From an uncultured Endomicrobiia bacterium (GTDB lineage: Bacteria; Elusimicrobiota; Endomicrobiia; Endomicrobiales; Endomicrobiaceae): DNA of 64,000 bases. A model generated the notes under the pieces. That model saw nothing but the letters and a program-made list of their open reading frames with translations. It had not been told where the DNA came from and did not search any database. The stretch spans positions 186,001 through 250,000 of the forward strand of contig CALHWY010000013.1 of the NCBI GenBank assembly GCA_938040055.1. The letters run 5' to 3'. This document shows, one piece after another, positions 42,601-52,289 of the stretch. The translations under genes were made by a program, and so were the position numbers. Every line of letters begins with the position of its first letter. The first letter of the stretch is position 1.

Positions 42601-45366
42601 GAAGAAAATGATGTGGAGATATCGTCAAAAGGATCAAAGCTGAATCTTAACACAAAAGAACCCGGAAACTATATAATGGAAATAGTCGACGGCAGCGGAA
42701 TGAAAGTTCTTTCCGTCCCGTTTTTTGTGGCGGGCGATTCGAACCGCTCGTACGCGGTTGAAAAAGACGCCAATCTTATGGTCAACCTTAACAATGATGA
42801 CGTCGAGCCCGGAAGCCGGATAATATTGAATATTACCGCTCCTTACGCGGGCGCGGGGCTGATAACCGTAGAGAAAGATAAAATTTACGCTTACAAATGG
42901 TTTAAAACGGATTCCAACAGTACGGTGCAGACAATAACGGTTCCTGAGGATATCGAAGGAAACGCATATGTGAACGTTTCTTTTATCCGTTCAATGGATT
43001 CCAAAGAAATATTTTCAAGCCCCCACAGCTATGCGGCGGTTCCCTTCAGGGTAAGTCTGGCAAAAAGAATGCTGAAAATAGACCTGAACTCAAAAGAGAC
43101 CGCAAGGCCGGGAGACGAACTTGAGATTTCTTACAGGGCTTCCAAGGATTCGAAGATACTGATCTATGCCGTAGACGAAGGCATTCTTCAGGTTGCGCGC
43201 TACAAAAATCCGGATCCTTTGAATTTCTTTTTTAAAAAAAGCGCTCTGGAAATAGAAACTTTCCAGACCGTCGATCTTATCCTTCCGGACTATAAAGTGA
43301 TAAGACAGATTTCGGCGGCGGGCGGAGGAGAAGGATATGAAGAAGCGATAGAAAAGAATCTGAATCCTTTCGCGAGAAAACATCAAAAACCGGCTGTTTT
43401 CTGGTCTAAAATGCTTGATTGTTCCGCGCGATACGCAACCGTAAAATATAAGATACCCGGCCACTTCAACGGAGCTCTCAGGATTATGGCTGTGGCGGCT
43501 AACGCGGATCAATGCGGTTTTGCGCGCAGGGATACTATTGTCAAATCGCCCGTCATAATATCTCCGGCCGCGCCGCAGGCGGCCGTTGCGGGAGACGCTT
43601 TTGAAGTAAGCGCCTCCGTTTCAAACAATATGGACGGATCCGGATCCGCTCCGCTTGAAGTATGGCTTGAAACCGACGATAAATTTGAAATAACGGGAAC
43701 AAACAAACAGACTCTTGAAATAAAAGAGGGCGGCGAAAAGATCGTAAAATTTAATATTGTTGCAAAAGACAAACTCGGCGCCGGAACTCTTATTTTCAAG
43801 GCAAAGCACAAAGACGAAACCTTTAAAGCCGAAACAAGCATAAGCGTAAGACCGGCATATGTTTACAGAACTTCGATAAAATCCGGAATATTGAAAAACG
43901 GCAAAATCAAAGCGGAAGATTTTGTCAGAGATATGTACGACGAATTTTCCCGCAGGGAAATATCGGCTTCTTACAGCCCGCAGATATTGTTCAGGACTCT
44001 TAAACAATATTTTGACAAATATCCTTACGGATGCAGCGAACAAATAATAAGCTGCGCTTTTCCTTTTCTCTACGGCTCCGTTTCCGGACAAAAAGGCTTT
44101 ATAACCCCGCAGCAGCAGCAAAAACTTTTCTCCGATACGCAGGCGAAAATCCGCCTGAGACAGCTCAGCGACGGCTCTTTTTCATTATGGCCGCAAACAA
44201 ATGAGCCTGATATTTACGCCACCATATACGCGCTCCATTTTTTTACCGACGCGAAAGAACTCGGCTATCCCGTCGCAAACGAAATTCTTTCCGCGGGAAT
44301 GAACCGGCTTGAATATTTCGCTTCCGGACTGCCCGAAAGCGTAGAGGACGCAAGACTAAAAGCTTATGCCGCATACGTGCTTACGAGAAATAATTTCATT
44401 ACGACGAACTATCTCTTAAGAATAGAGGATTATCTGGACGCGAACTTTAAGAAATGGAAAGAAGACATAGTTTCCGCTTATATGGCTTCATGCTATTTGA
44501 TGCTTAAAGACCATAAAAAAGCGCAAGACCTCATCAAATCCTATAAGCCGGAAGCCAAAGAAAAATTCGTTTTTTATTCGGATTACGATTCCAGCTCCCA
44601 GCGCAACGCCAACTATCTTTATTTGTGCAGCAGGCATTTTCCGGACAATCTCAACCCCGACGCGCAAAGCATAGCCGACGGACTGGTCAAGATTCTTTTG
44701 GAAGGCAAATTCAATACCGCGTCGTCGGCTTCTTCACTTCTGGCTCTTTTGTCTTATTCCTGCGGTGAAAAGGTCAAGGACGCCGGCATAAAGATAAGGC
44801 TCAAAAACGCTAAAGGCGAGGAAAAGGAACTGCCTCTCGACGCGGATCCTTTTCCTTACGCGTCTTTTGATTCGTCGGCAAAATCCTTTACCGTCGCTTC
44901 CGGTAATGATCCCGGAAAAATTTATTACAGCATTGTGCAGCAGGGATTTGACAAAACGGCCGGAGAATTTTCGCAGGGCATAGAGCTTTCGCGCGAGTAT
45001 CTTGATTCCGGAGGCAATATGATAAAAACCGCAAATATCGGCGACGAAGTGACGGTGCGCATAAGGGTGCGCGCCAAATCGAAAGACGCCGTGTCTTTGG
45101 CTGTCGTAGATCTTCTTCCCGCCTGCTTTGAAATAATAAACGGCTCGCAAAGCGGCTCTTGCGCCAGTTTCGACGCCAGAGAAGACAGAATGATACTCTA
45201 CGTTACGGCATATAAAAACATCACGGAAATGACATACAGGGTAAAAGCCGTGACAAAAGGAACTTTTACCGTTCCCGGCGTTTTTGCGGCGGGTCTTTAC
45301 GATACGGAAATCTCGGCTTTGACAAAAAGCGGAAAAATAACGGTGCAACAGCCGGGTACAAAATAA
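39613..45366 (+). CDS. Bacterial alpha-2-macroglobulin
   Basis: 1917 residues, signal peptide at the start (LAALLILCFSAYF, cleaved near VYA). The order fits bacterial A2M: several N-terminal MG domains, SDRGVYRPGDEINLGVIVK near 691, YAVDEGIL near 1185, and the thioester site YPYGCSEQ with Cys1474. The more usual motif is CLEQ; Ser replaces Leu here but the reactive Cys, Glu and Gln remain. It is longer than the enteric homologue (~1650). It traps proteases in the periplasm. Followed by pbpC, the known partner. RBS AAGAGGA. Confidence 0.93.
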   Translation: MKKRFPQTALAALLILCFSAYFPVKKVYAYPSLFGELLDKPVKLLKRIGIVKRKAAAETVYSDSDLYIYPPAITKVYENSNGETSLAKPEPITFYFNASASNIEIAGKEVGGISISPECEGVWKWESEYCLVFTPANDWPANETYKIKFPKEIFNGSLELKNYSYEVQTPAFAAELHEFALYQDPENPKTHRLQAVFKFSHCVDSALFEKNLKLTIDKKALSRSVSYDGVKRTAYVVSAPVEILTKDRTAAVELSSAKAASGGKAMEGKIGNTVNIPSQDKFFRIDGTKTVILKNDKEEPEQFLEISFTAGADASEMEGKTELYLLPRFHPDGDKNKTAEYEEEDGYYDGDDDYVERTFVRRPASYAWKFSEITPEILAKSKKLDIKLMESEDKASKVFLYKYFAPDLAKRYVYVMIKEGIKSETDFTIKKPYSDLLVSAAFPKEVRLLNSGSLLPLDGSKRLTFVTRGVNGLKVNIARVLPNQINHLISQTYGSFGDFTFSNKYEFNESNISRIFSKIIPLEASVNKANYSSIDMGEFLKSAGSSGLFFIDVRGYDLPSNSADGPSDRRFILATDLGILVKKDKSSGYNVFVMSISKGQPVADAKVEILGKNGIPVLTRRTNGRGCAVFNKIEGYRNEKQPVAFVVTSGEDISFMPFERYDRAVDYSKFSVGGEYSSKNEKGMKAFIFSDRGVYRPGDEINLGVIVKNSDWSEISGIPVKTVLKDPYGKTVFETATTLNGSGFFSVDGIKTENIYPTGAYTAGVYLVKDDKREFMIGSESLRVEEFRTDNLKIKAKIYGSSGQGWALPENLKALVAVNNFFAAPAQNRMIKAQYSLNPAGFAFPKFADYEFPDPHKANDRNAIRNVSESFPDAKSDENGEAFYDFNLSKFSGGTYNLVFSAEGFEGDSGKSVYAYDSIRVSPYKYLIGFKSDSKLAYLGKGSCAMLDLIAVDNGLKTTGLKNLKARMMRIQHISSLVKQNNGVYKYQTVTKETLVEENDVEISSKGSKLNLNTKEPGNYIMEIVDGSGMKVLSVPFFVAGDSNRSYAVEKDANLMVNLNNDDVEPGSRIILNITAPYAGAGLITVEKDKIYAYKWFKTDSNSTVQTITVPEDIEGNAYVNVSFIRSMDSKEIFSSPHSYAAVPFRVSLAKRMLKIDLNSKETARPGDELEISYRASKDSKILIYAVDEGILQVARYKNPDPLNFFFKKSALEIETFQTVDLILPDYKVIRQISAAGGGEGYEEAIEKNLNPFARKHQKPAVFWSKMLDCSARYATVKYKIPGHFNGALRIMAVAANADQCGFARRDTIVKSPVIISPAAPQAAVAGDAFEVSASVSNNMDGSGSAPLEVWLETDDKFEITGTNKQTLEIKEGGEKIVKFNIVAKDKLGAGTLIFKAKHKDETFKAETSISVRPAYVYRTSIKSGILKNGKIKAEDFVRDMYDEFSRREISASYSPQILFRTLKQYFDKYPYGCSEQIISCAFPFLYGSVSGQKGFITPQQQQKLFSDTQAKIRLRQLSDGSFSLWPQTNEPDIYATIYALHFFTDAKELGYPVANEILSAGMNRLEYFASGLPESVEDARLKAYAAYVLTRNNFITTNYLLRIEDYLDANFKKWKEDIVSAYMASCYLMLKDHKKAQDLIKSYKPEAKEKFVFYSDYDSSSQRNANYLYLCSRHFPDNLNPDAQSIADGLVKILLEGKFNTASSASSLLALLSYSCGEKVKDAGIKIRLKNAKGEEKELPLDADPFPYASFDSSAKSFTVASGNDPGKIYYSIVQQGFDKTAGEFSQGIELSREYLDSGGNMIKTANIGDEVTVRIRVRAKSKDAVSLAVVDLLPACFEIINGSQSGSCASFDAREDRMILYVTAYKNITEMTYRVKAVTKGTFTVPGVFAAGLYDTEISALTKSGKITVQQPGTK

Positions 45367-45603
45367 TCCGCGTTTGATTGCGGATAAATTTTATTGAAGC
45401 GGGACGGCGGATTATTTCCGGAACTGAAAATATGACATTAATGCGGCTTTATAATTTTTAATAAAACCGCCGTTTAAAACGAACGGAACCGGGCCGCAAA
45501 ACACCGTCCGGAAATCCTCGGTTTTCGGACGCTTTTGCTTTTATTATACGGACAAAACCATCATATTTGCTACGGACAATATTTCAGCCGGACGGATTTT
45601 TGC

Positions 45604-47949
45604 ATGGAAAATAACTTATATAAAAACAAAAAGATAAAACGCGCGGCGGCGGTTTTGCTGTGCGTTTTATTGTCGGCGGCTTTAATAAGAATTCTTCCAA
45701 AAAAACAAATTCTCGCCGGTTATGATTTTTCACGTGCGGTTTTTGACAAAAACGGACGGCTTTTAAGACTGACGGTTTCGGCAGATGAAAAATACCGCTT
45801 TTTTACTCCTCTTTCAAAAATGCCCGAATCTTTAAAAAAAGGCACTCTTTTTTATGAAGACAAATATTTCTATTTTCATCCGGGCGTAAATCCCGCCGCC
45901 CTTATTAAAGGTTTCTGGATAAGCATAATAAAAAAGGGCAGGCCTGTGGGAGCTTCGACCATAACCATGCAGCTTGCCAGAATGATATACGCCATCGACA
46001 GCAGAACCGTGCCCGGAAAAATAAAGCAGATTTTCGCCGCCTTGTGGCTTGAACTGCGCTACGGGAAAAATGAAATCTTTGAAGCTTACTTGAACATAGC
46101 CCCTTACGGTTACAATATAGAAGGCGCTCCGGCGGCATCCCTCATTTATTTTTCCTCAAAAATAGAAAATCTCAGCATTCTTGAAAGCTTTACTTTATGC
46201 GTAATTCCGCAAAATCCGAATTTAAGAAAACTCTCAATTTCCGGAGACATAAAAAAAACCGGAGCCGCAAGAAAAAGACTGTTTGAAATGTGGATAAAAA
46301 AACATCCGCAAGACGCCGGCAAGAGCAATTATTTTGATATGCCTTTGCAAATAAAAAGACCTTCGTCTTTGCCTTTTGAAGCGCCTCATTTCGTCAACAA
46401 AATTCTTTCCGGGAGCAATGAACACGCGGTGTATTCCGCTCTTGACCTTGATTTGCAGCATTTAGTGCAGCGGCGCATAAAATACTATATTGAAAGAAAC
46501 CGCGATAAAGGAATTAACAACGCCGCGGCCATACTCGTAAACTATAAAACAATGGACATATGCGCCTATGCCGGCTCGGCGGATTTTTCCGACGATTCGA
46601 TACAGGGGCAGGTCAACGGATGCGCCGCGTACAGGTCTCCGGGCTCGGTTATAAAACCGTTCATATACGCCCTGGCGCTCGATAAAGGTTTAATTCATCC
46701 TATGACGCTTATGAAAGACACTCCCAAGCATTACGGCATTTATGCGCCTGAAAATTCAGACAAAGACTTTCTCGGCCCTGTTTTTGCGAAAGACGCTTTA
46801 ACGCAAAGCCGCAATATTCCGGCGATAGATCTTTTGATAAAAATCAATCCGGACAGCCTGCTGGAGCTTTTAAAAAAAGCGCAGGTAAAAAACCTGAAAG
46901 ACAGCGGATATTACGGTTCTTCGTTCGCGATCGGGGGTTTTGAGATCTCTATGGAAAAGACGGCCGAACTCTACGCTATGCTTGCAAACAAAGGAGTTTT
47001 AAAGAAATTAAGGTTCAATAAATTTGATGCGTCCGGCGGCGAAAACATTATTTCTCCGGAAGCGGCTTTTTTGACTTTAATGATGCTTAAAGATAACAAA
47101 AGGCCCGAAAACGAGATTAAAGCGGCCGAGGATTTTTGCGGCTTTGACGTATACTGGAAAACCGGCACCTCTTACGCTTTCAGAGACGCCTGGACAGCGG
47201 GAGTATTCGGAAATTATGTTCTTGTGGTCTGGATAGGGAAATTCGACAATGAAGGGCGCCGGACTTTTATGGCCAGGACTTGCGCCGCTCCTTTATTTTT
47301 TGAAATTATAAAATCTTTATCCGCAAAAATAAAAGACATTAAAAATTATGCGCCGGCGTCTCACGGGCTTAATGTGTCGAAAACGGAAGTCTGTTCCGTA
47401 TCGGGAGATCTTCCTTCGCGATACTGTAAACATACCTCGGAAACATATTTCATTCCCGGTAAATCCCCTATAAAAATATGCGATGTCCACAGACCCGTTT
47501 ATATAGACAAAAAGACCGGTTTAAGAGCAGCGTATTATGATCCCGAAAAAACCGATATCGCGGTTTACGAATTCTGGAATTCCGAAATAATGTCGGTTTT
47601 TGCCATGGCAGGAATCTCCCGCGCAAGACCTCCGAAATATCTTCCGGATCTTGAGCTTGGAACCGTCGCCGCATACGGAAATCCTCCGCAGATAATAATG
47701 CCTACCCAAAATATCATTTATACTTTCAGGGCTGAAAACTTTGAAAACGAAACGGTGCCGTTTAAAGCCGACACCGACGGCGACGCGCAAAATGTTTTCT
47801 GGTTTCTTGACAATAAATATATCGGAAAAAGCATGCCGGGCGCGGTGCTTACGGCAAAAACCGAGCCCGGCTCCTATACCGTCAGGGCCGTTGACGACCT
47901 TGGAAGAAGCTCCGCCGCAAAGCTTACGGTTGAAGTTATAGGAAAATAG
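45604..47949 (+). CDS. pbpC: Penicillin-binding protein 1C
   Basis: 781 residues. A signal anchor (AAAVLLCVLLSAALIRIL) leads to the GT51 glycosyltransferase (FYEDKYFYFHPGVNPAAL, GASTITMQLARM), the transpeptidase (SPGSVIKP, SRNIPA, WKTGTS), and the ~90-residue C-terminal PBP1C domain (YTFRAENFENETV, YTVRAVDDLGRS). Start at the ATG 45604 which precedes the membrane anchor directly. It is thought to repair cell wall together with A2M. A short hairpin (ATCCGC/GCGGAT at 45368-45388) ends A2M. Confidence 0.94.
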   Translation: MENNLYKNKKIKRAAAVLLCVLLSAALIRILPKKQILAGYDFSRAVFDKNGRLLRLTVSADEKYRFFTPLSKMPESLKKGTLFYEDKYFYFHPGVNPAALIKGFWISIIKKGRPVGASTITMQLARMIYAIDSRTVPGKIKQIFAALWLELRYGKNEIFEAYLNIAPYGYNIEGAPAASLIYFSSKIENLSILESFTLCVIPQNPNLRKLSISGDIKKTGAARKRLFEMWIKKHPQDAGKSNYFDMPLQIKRPSSLPFEAPHFVNKILSGSNEHAVYSALDLDLQHLVQRRIKYYIERNRDKGINNAAAILVNYKTMDICAYAGSADFSDDSIQGQVNGCAAYRSPGSVIKPFIYALALDKGLIHPMTLMKDTPKHYGIYAPENSDKDFLGPVFAKDALTQSRNIPAIDLLIKINPDSLLELLKKAQVKNLKDSGYYGSSFAIGGFEISMEKTAELYAMLANKGVLKKLRFNKFDASGGENIISPEAAFLTLMMLKDNKRPENEIKAAEDFCGFDVYWKTGTSYAFRDAWTAGVFGNYVLVVWIGKFDNEGRRTFMARTCAAPLFFEIIKSLSAKIKDIKNYAPASHGLNVSKTEVCSVSGDLPSRYCKHTSETYFIPGKSPIKICDVHRPVYIDKKTGLRAAYYDPEKTDIAVYEFWNSEIMSVFAMAGISRARPPKYLPDLELGTVAAYGNPPQIIMPTQNIIYTFRAENFENETVPFKADTDGDAQNVFWFLDNKYIGKSMPGAVLTAKTEPGSYTVRAVDDLGRSSAAKLTVEVIGK

Positions 47950-48098
47950 AGTTGTGCGCATCAATAATTCGGACACTTTTTAAAATCCGCGGCTGAAAAG
48001 ACGGGATATTACCGCGCGGACATTAAGCCGTTTAAAAGCAAAACGCAGTTTCCGAAGAATATAAGAATTTTTTATCAAAAAAAGATGAGGTCGCGTCC

Positions 48099-48842
48099 AT
48101 GGAACAGTTTTTAAGAACGGAATTGCTTATAGGAAAAGACAATCTTAACAAATTGCGGGAGGCGTCCGTTACTGTCATAGGACTCGGCGCCGTAGGAAGT
48201 TTTGCGGCGGAAGCTCTGGCGCGTTCCGGAATCGGATATTTTACTCTTATAGACTGCGATAAAATACAGATTACAAATATCAACAGACAGCTTTATGCAT
48301 TACATTCGACTTTAGGCAAACTTAAAACCGAAGCGGCGAGAGACAGAATTTTGGACATAAATCCCGATTGCAAAGTCAAAACCGTAAACGTTTTTGTCGA
48401 TTCGCAAAATTTAAACGTAATTTTTGAAAACAAGCCCGATATCGTCATCGACGCGATAGACTCTTTCAGCCCCAAAGCAGGACTTTTGGAATATTGCGTA
48501 AAAAATAATATTAATGTGGTTTCGTCAATGGGAGCGGCGCTTAAAACCGATCCTTCGGCGGTTGAAATATGCGGCTTGTTCGAAACGCGACATTGCAGGC
48601 TTGCGCAAAGACTGCGCAAAGAATTAAGAAAACGCGCAGTCACGGGAGGAATAAAATGCGTCTTTTCCCGGCAGCCGGCCGGAATGAAACCTTTATACCC
48701 GGAAAATCTGCCGGAAGGAACGGAAAAGTTTGAAAAAAATTCAGTAAAGATTTACGGAAGCCTTGGCACAATAACCGGAATTTTCGGACTTAATCTGGCG
48801 CATCTGGCTTTAATGGAATTATTAAATAAAAAGGAGTTATAA
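48099..48842 (+). CDS. tcdA: tRNA threonylcarbamoyladenosine dehydratase (TcdA)
   Basis: 247 residues of the ThiF/E1-like TcdA group: VIGLGAVGSFAAEALARSGI, LIDCDKIQITNINRQLYAL, DAIDSFSPKAGLLEYC. Catalyses ATP-dependent cyclisation of t6A in tRNA. Shares one base with the next gene (TAATG). Confidence 0.9.
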   Translation: MEQFLRTELLIGKDNLNKLREASVTVIGLGAVGSFAAEALARSGIGYFTLIDCDKIQITNINRQLYALHSTLGKLKTEAARDRILDINPDCKVKTVNVFVDSQNLNVIFENKPDIVIDAIDSFSPKAGLLEYCVKNNINVVSSMGAALKTDPSAVEICGLFETRHCRLAQRLRKELRKRAVTGGIKCVFSRQPAGMKPLYPENLPEGTEKFEKNSVKIYGSLGTITGIFGLNLAHLALMELLNKKEL

Positions 48843-49222
48843 TGGACAGAAGCATTGAGGAACTTGCCGGCATTATAAATCAAAAATTTTTTGCAAAAGA
48901 CGGTTCCCGGGCGCTTTCCGAACTGCGGAAAAAGATAATGTCGGAAAAAACGGAAGATAATGAAAAAGCTTTTAAAATGCTGGCGGAAAAAGGAATAATT
49001 TTAACCTCCGGGGAGTTTCGGATAATAAAAGACTATACCGTTTTTGAATCCCGTAAAATGTCTAAATTGATGAAAAGCACCGGTATTACGTATATTATTA
49101 TAGGCATTATTGTTCTGTCCGCCTGTTTTATTCTCAGAAACAGGCTTGCGTTTTTTGGCGGCATCGCGGCGCTTTTTTTCATTTTTTTCGGCATTTCAAC
49201 TTACGGAAAAGCAAAAAATTAA
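48842..49222 (+). CDS. Small membrane protein of unknown function
   Basis: 126 residues. A soluble helical N-terminal part (ELAGIINQKFFAKDGSRALSEL) with FKMLAEKGIILTSGEF, then two membrane helices (ITYIIIGIIVLSACFIL and LAFFGGIAALFFIFFGI). No family recognised. It is coupled to tcdA, though nothing suggests a shared job. Confidence 0.6.
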   Translation: MDRSIEELAGIINQKFFAKDGSRALSELRKKIMSEKTEDNEKAFKMLAEKGIILTSGEFRIIKDYTVFESRKMSKLMKSTGITYIIIGIIVLSACFILRNRLAFFGGIAALFFIFFGISTYGKAKN

Positions 49223-49658
49223 AAACGGGAAACAATATTTTACAAGAAAAGACGATAAAATGCCGCAAATCTTTAAACCGAAAAAATATTTCAGCCTGTC
49301 AGAAAAATAAAAACGCCTATTTTCTTAAATCCTTATATTTTTAATGCCAAAACGGCGCGGCGGCATGCGTTTTATATACGGATATGTGCAAAATACCCAT
49401 AAAGAAACGCAGCCGGCGGTCATGATTTGATTTTGATATTGTGGATTTCCGAAAAAAGCGGTATTTACGGCTTTCGCGCCGTAAAAAAGCCGGAAAAATT
49501 TTCTCTTTTTTTCCAGAAACATACCGGGCGGCATCGTTCCGGTTTTATGCTGCTAAAAAAAGTTTGTTTATCCCGGCCGGCGGTTATTTCTTATTTTTTT
49601 GTCTGCTCCGGTTTTCTTTGAAATCCTTACGGGGCGAAGAAATTAAAAAAGGCTGAAT
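49223..49658. other. Convergent 436-base intergenic region
   Basis: No gene. It holds a perfect 8-bp hairpin TTTACGGC/GCCGTAAA (49464-49471 with 49478-49485) but no classic terminator. Confidence 0.55.
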
Positions 49659-50537
49659 TTATTTTAAATTAAAAAATCTACGGGCGAGCGAAATATCCGC
49701 GGTAATTCTTCTCTTTAAGGCCGAGGCATCAGCGAATTTTTTTTCATTTCTGATTTTTTTAAGCAAAATAACTTTTGTCTCCGCCTTGCTCCATTTCCCT
49801 TTAAAATCAAGTATATGCGTCTCGGGCACTATTTTTTTTCCTCTGTCAAACGTAGGCCTGGAGCCTATGCTTGTAACCGAAGGATACGCTTTGTCTTTGT
49901 GCGATATAATGCTTACGAAAACTCCCTGCGGAAGAATTTTGTCTTTGTCGGTTTTAAGGTTTACAGTAGGAAAACCTATTTTCGAACCGATGCCTTTTTC
50001 CATAAAAGGAATTCCGTAAAAAGAATATTCCCTGCCAAGCAGTTTATTGGCATTTTTAATATCGCCTTTGCGCAAAAAAACGCGTATAGCCGACGAAGAT
50101 ATTTTTTTGGAAGAAACTTTTAAAGGTTTGATAATGTCTACCGCTATTTTATCTTTTTTCGCTTTTTCTTTAAGCCAGCAGGCATTTCCCTTTCTGTCTT
50201 TTCCGAAAGACAAATCACACCCGCAGACAAAATGGCCGGCATTAAGCTCTTTGATAAGTATTTTTTCATAAAAACCGTCCGGAGAGAGATTTAGAATGTC
50301 GGACGGAACCGCGATGACGGCTATCCCGTCTATGCCGTAGCTTTTCATCAGTTCCGTCTTTTCTTTATAACAAGAAAGCAAACCGTCCACGTTTCTTACC
50401 GGCTTTTCAAGAGTAATAACCAAACTTTTCATTTTTCTTTTTTTAGCCGCTTCAACGGTTTTTTCCAGCAAAAGTTTATGTCCCCTGTGAACCCCGTCAA
50501 AAGTGCCTATCGTTATTACCGTTTTGTGTTTACTCAT
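49659..50537 (-). CDS. ribF: Bifunctional riboflavin kinase/FAD synthetase RibF
   Basis: 292 residues. N-terminal adenylyltransferase (ITIGTFDGVHRGHKLLL) and C-terminal kinase (EYSFYGIPFMEKGIGSKIGFPTVNL, PQGVFVS). Makes FMN and FAD. The ATG at 50537 overlaps the truB stop by 8 bases; the upstream extension belongs to truB. Confidence 0.95.
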   Translation of the reverse strand: MSKHKTVITIGTFDGVHRGHKLLLEKTVEAAKKRKMKSLVITLEKPVRNVDGLLSCYKEKTELMKSYGIDGIAVIAVPSDILNLSPDGFYEKILIKELNAGHFVCGCDLSFGKDRKGNACWLKEKAKKDKIAVDIIKPLKVSSKKISSSAIRVFLRKGDIKNANKLLGREYSFYGIPFMEKGIGSKIGFPTVNLKTDKDKILPQGVFVSIISHKDKAYPSVTSIGSRPTFDRGKKIVPETHILDFKGKWSKAETKVILLKKIRNEKKFADASALKRRITADISLARRFFNLK

Positions 50538-51237
50538 AAAATTTCCGCAAAGTTTCCAGACTGACTGTTTTTTCAAGTATCTTGCCGATGTCTCCGAGCT
50601 CGTTGTCTTTCAATGCCCCGGAGACTGAAAAACATCCGATTTTTTCTCTTCTAAGCTCCTTAACCGCCGCCCCGCAGCCTAGCATATTGCCAATATCTTC
50701 GGCCAGCGTTCTTATATATGTGCCGCTGGAGCAGCAGACTCTTACCCGCGCAATATTGTCATTAAAAGAAATCACGTCGATATTTTTTATTGTGACTTTT
50801 CTGGGTTTTCTTTCAACGCTAATGCCCCGTCTGGCCAGTTCATAAAGTTTTTTGCCTTTATGTTTTAAAGCCGAATACATAGGCGGAACCTGTTCAATTT
50901 CTCCCAGAAAGCGTTCCGCGGCCTCTTTTATTTTATCGATATCTATGTTTTGCAATTCTTTTCGCGCGATAATCTTTCCGTCAAGATCGCCGCTGTCGGT
51001 TACGGTTCCCAAAAGGAAAGAAGCCAGATAAACTTTATCCTGCTTCATAAACTTATCCTGCATCTTAGTGGCTTTTCCGAGCATAATCAGCAAAAGCCCT
51101 GTAGCGGCGGGATCAAGCGTGCCGCAATGTCCGGCTTTTTTGACGTTTAAAATTTGTCTGATTTTATGCACCGCTTTAAAAGAAGTTATATTTGCAGGTT
51201 TGTCAAACGGAAGCATCGCGGAAATTTCATTCGGCAT
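50530..51237 (-). CDS. truB: tRNA pseudouridine55 synthase TruB
   Basis: 235 residues, with PFDKPANITSFKAVHKIR and the catalytic Asp42 in CGTLDPAATGLLL. ATG at 51237 preferred to a TTG one codon earlier. Slightly short; the C-terminal PUA part is reduced. Overlaps nrnA. Confidence 0.96.
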   Translation of the reverse strand: MPNEISAMLPFDKPANITSFKAVHKIRQILNVKKAGHCGTLDPAATGLLLIMLGKATKMQDKFMKQDKVYLASFLLGTVTDSGDLDGKIIARKELQNIDIDKIKEAAERFLGEIEQVPPMYSALKHKGKKLYELARRGISVERKPRKVTIKNIDVISFNDNIARVRVCCSSGTYIRTLAEDIGNMLGCGAAVKELRREKIGCFSVSGALKDNELGDIGKILEKTVSLETLRKFYE

Positions 51238-52243
51238 CAAATTTCTCTTTAAAAGCCTCTCTTATCATTTTTACGGAAGATTCCATGTCCGCTTTTACGG
51301 TGCAGCCGGCAGCGTTTTTATGCCCGCCTCCGCCCCATTTTTTTACGATTTCAAGAACATTAAAATTTTTGACCGAACGAAAACTTACTTTTGTAGTATT
51401 TTTATCGACTTCTTTAAAAAGACAGCTCACTTTGACGCCTTTTATCATCATTGCAAAATTTACTATTCCTTCTGTATCGTCTTCTTTTGCGCCGCTTTTT
51501 TCATACATATTTCTGCTTATGCCCGCACAAGCCATTTTACCGTTGAAGAAAGTCTTTAATCCGACCAAAACAAGCCCGAGAAGATTCATTCCTTCGGCCG
51601 AACCGTTGGCATATACTTTATTGAAAATATCGTTCGGAGAAACGCCGAAACCGATAAGTTTGGCCGCGGCCGTATGGGAATCCGCATTGACATTCAAATA
51701 CTGGAATCTTCCCGTATCGGTTACAAGCCCGGTATAAAGACTTTCCGCTTCGCTTTTTGTCGGTTTTATTTTCATATATTCAAAAATTTTAAGCACAAGC
51801 TCCGCCGTGGAAGAAGATTCAGGGACAATATAATTTACGTCTCCGAAAGCGGTAAAAACCGAATGATGGTCTATATTGATTATCTTTTTCGCCTGGGAAG
51901 GGGATATAATATCTCCCATCCTCGCAAAACTCAGAGATTCAAGTATTATGGCGCAGTCAAAATAAGCGTTCCGGGAGGCGGCTTTTTTTATGAACTTCGT
52001 GCCGCGCAAAAACTTAAGCGAGCCGGGAACGTCGTCGGCGCAATATACGGCCGCTTTTTTGCCGATTCTGTTAAGCGCCGACCGCAACGCCAAAGCGGAG
52101 CCGAGACTGTCCCCGTCGGGCTTTACATGTCCGGCGATAAAAAAAGTTTTTGACTTTTTTATTATTTTTGCTATTTCAGAAAGTTTGTCCCTTTCGGATC
52201 CGGTTACAGATTTGTTCATAATTTTTTCAATATTGCGCATCAA
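51227..52243 (-). CDS. nrnA: DHH phosphoesterase (NrnA-like)
   Basis: 338 residues. DHH motifs IAGHVKPDGDSLGSALAL and NIDHHSVF, and the DHHA1 motif GGGGHKNAAGCTV. NrnA degrades nano-RNAs and pAp. It stands between rbfA and truB, its usual place in several phyla. Confidence 0.94.
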   Translation of the reverse strand: MMRNIEKIMNKSVTGSERDKLSEIAKIIKKSKTFFIAGHVKPDGDSLGSALALRSALNRIGKKAAVYCADDVPGSLKFLRGTKFIKKAASRNAYFDCAIILESLSFARMGDIISPSQAKKIINIDHHSVFTAFGDVNYIVPESSSTAELVLKIFEYMKIKPTKSEAESLYTGLVTDTGRFQYLNVNADSHTAAAKLIGFGVSPNDIFNKVYANGSAEGMNLLGLVLVGLKTFFNGKMACAGISRNMYEKSGAKEDDTEGIVNFAMMIKGVKVSCLFKEVDKNTTKVSFRSVKNFNVLEIVKKWGGGGHKNAAGCTVKADMESSVKMIREAFKEKFDAE

Positions 52244-52289
52244 AAAATATCCGCGGCGCCCGAGTCAAAAGATAAACCCGATAAAGTTT

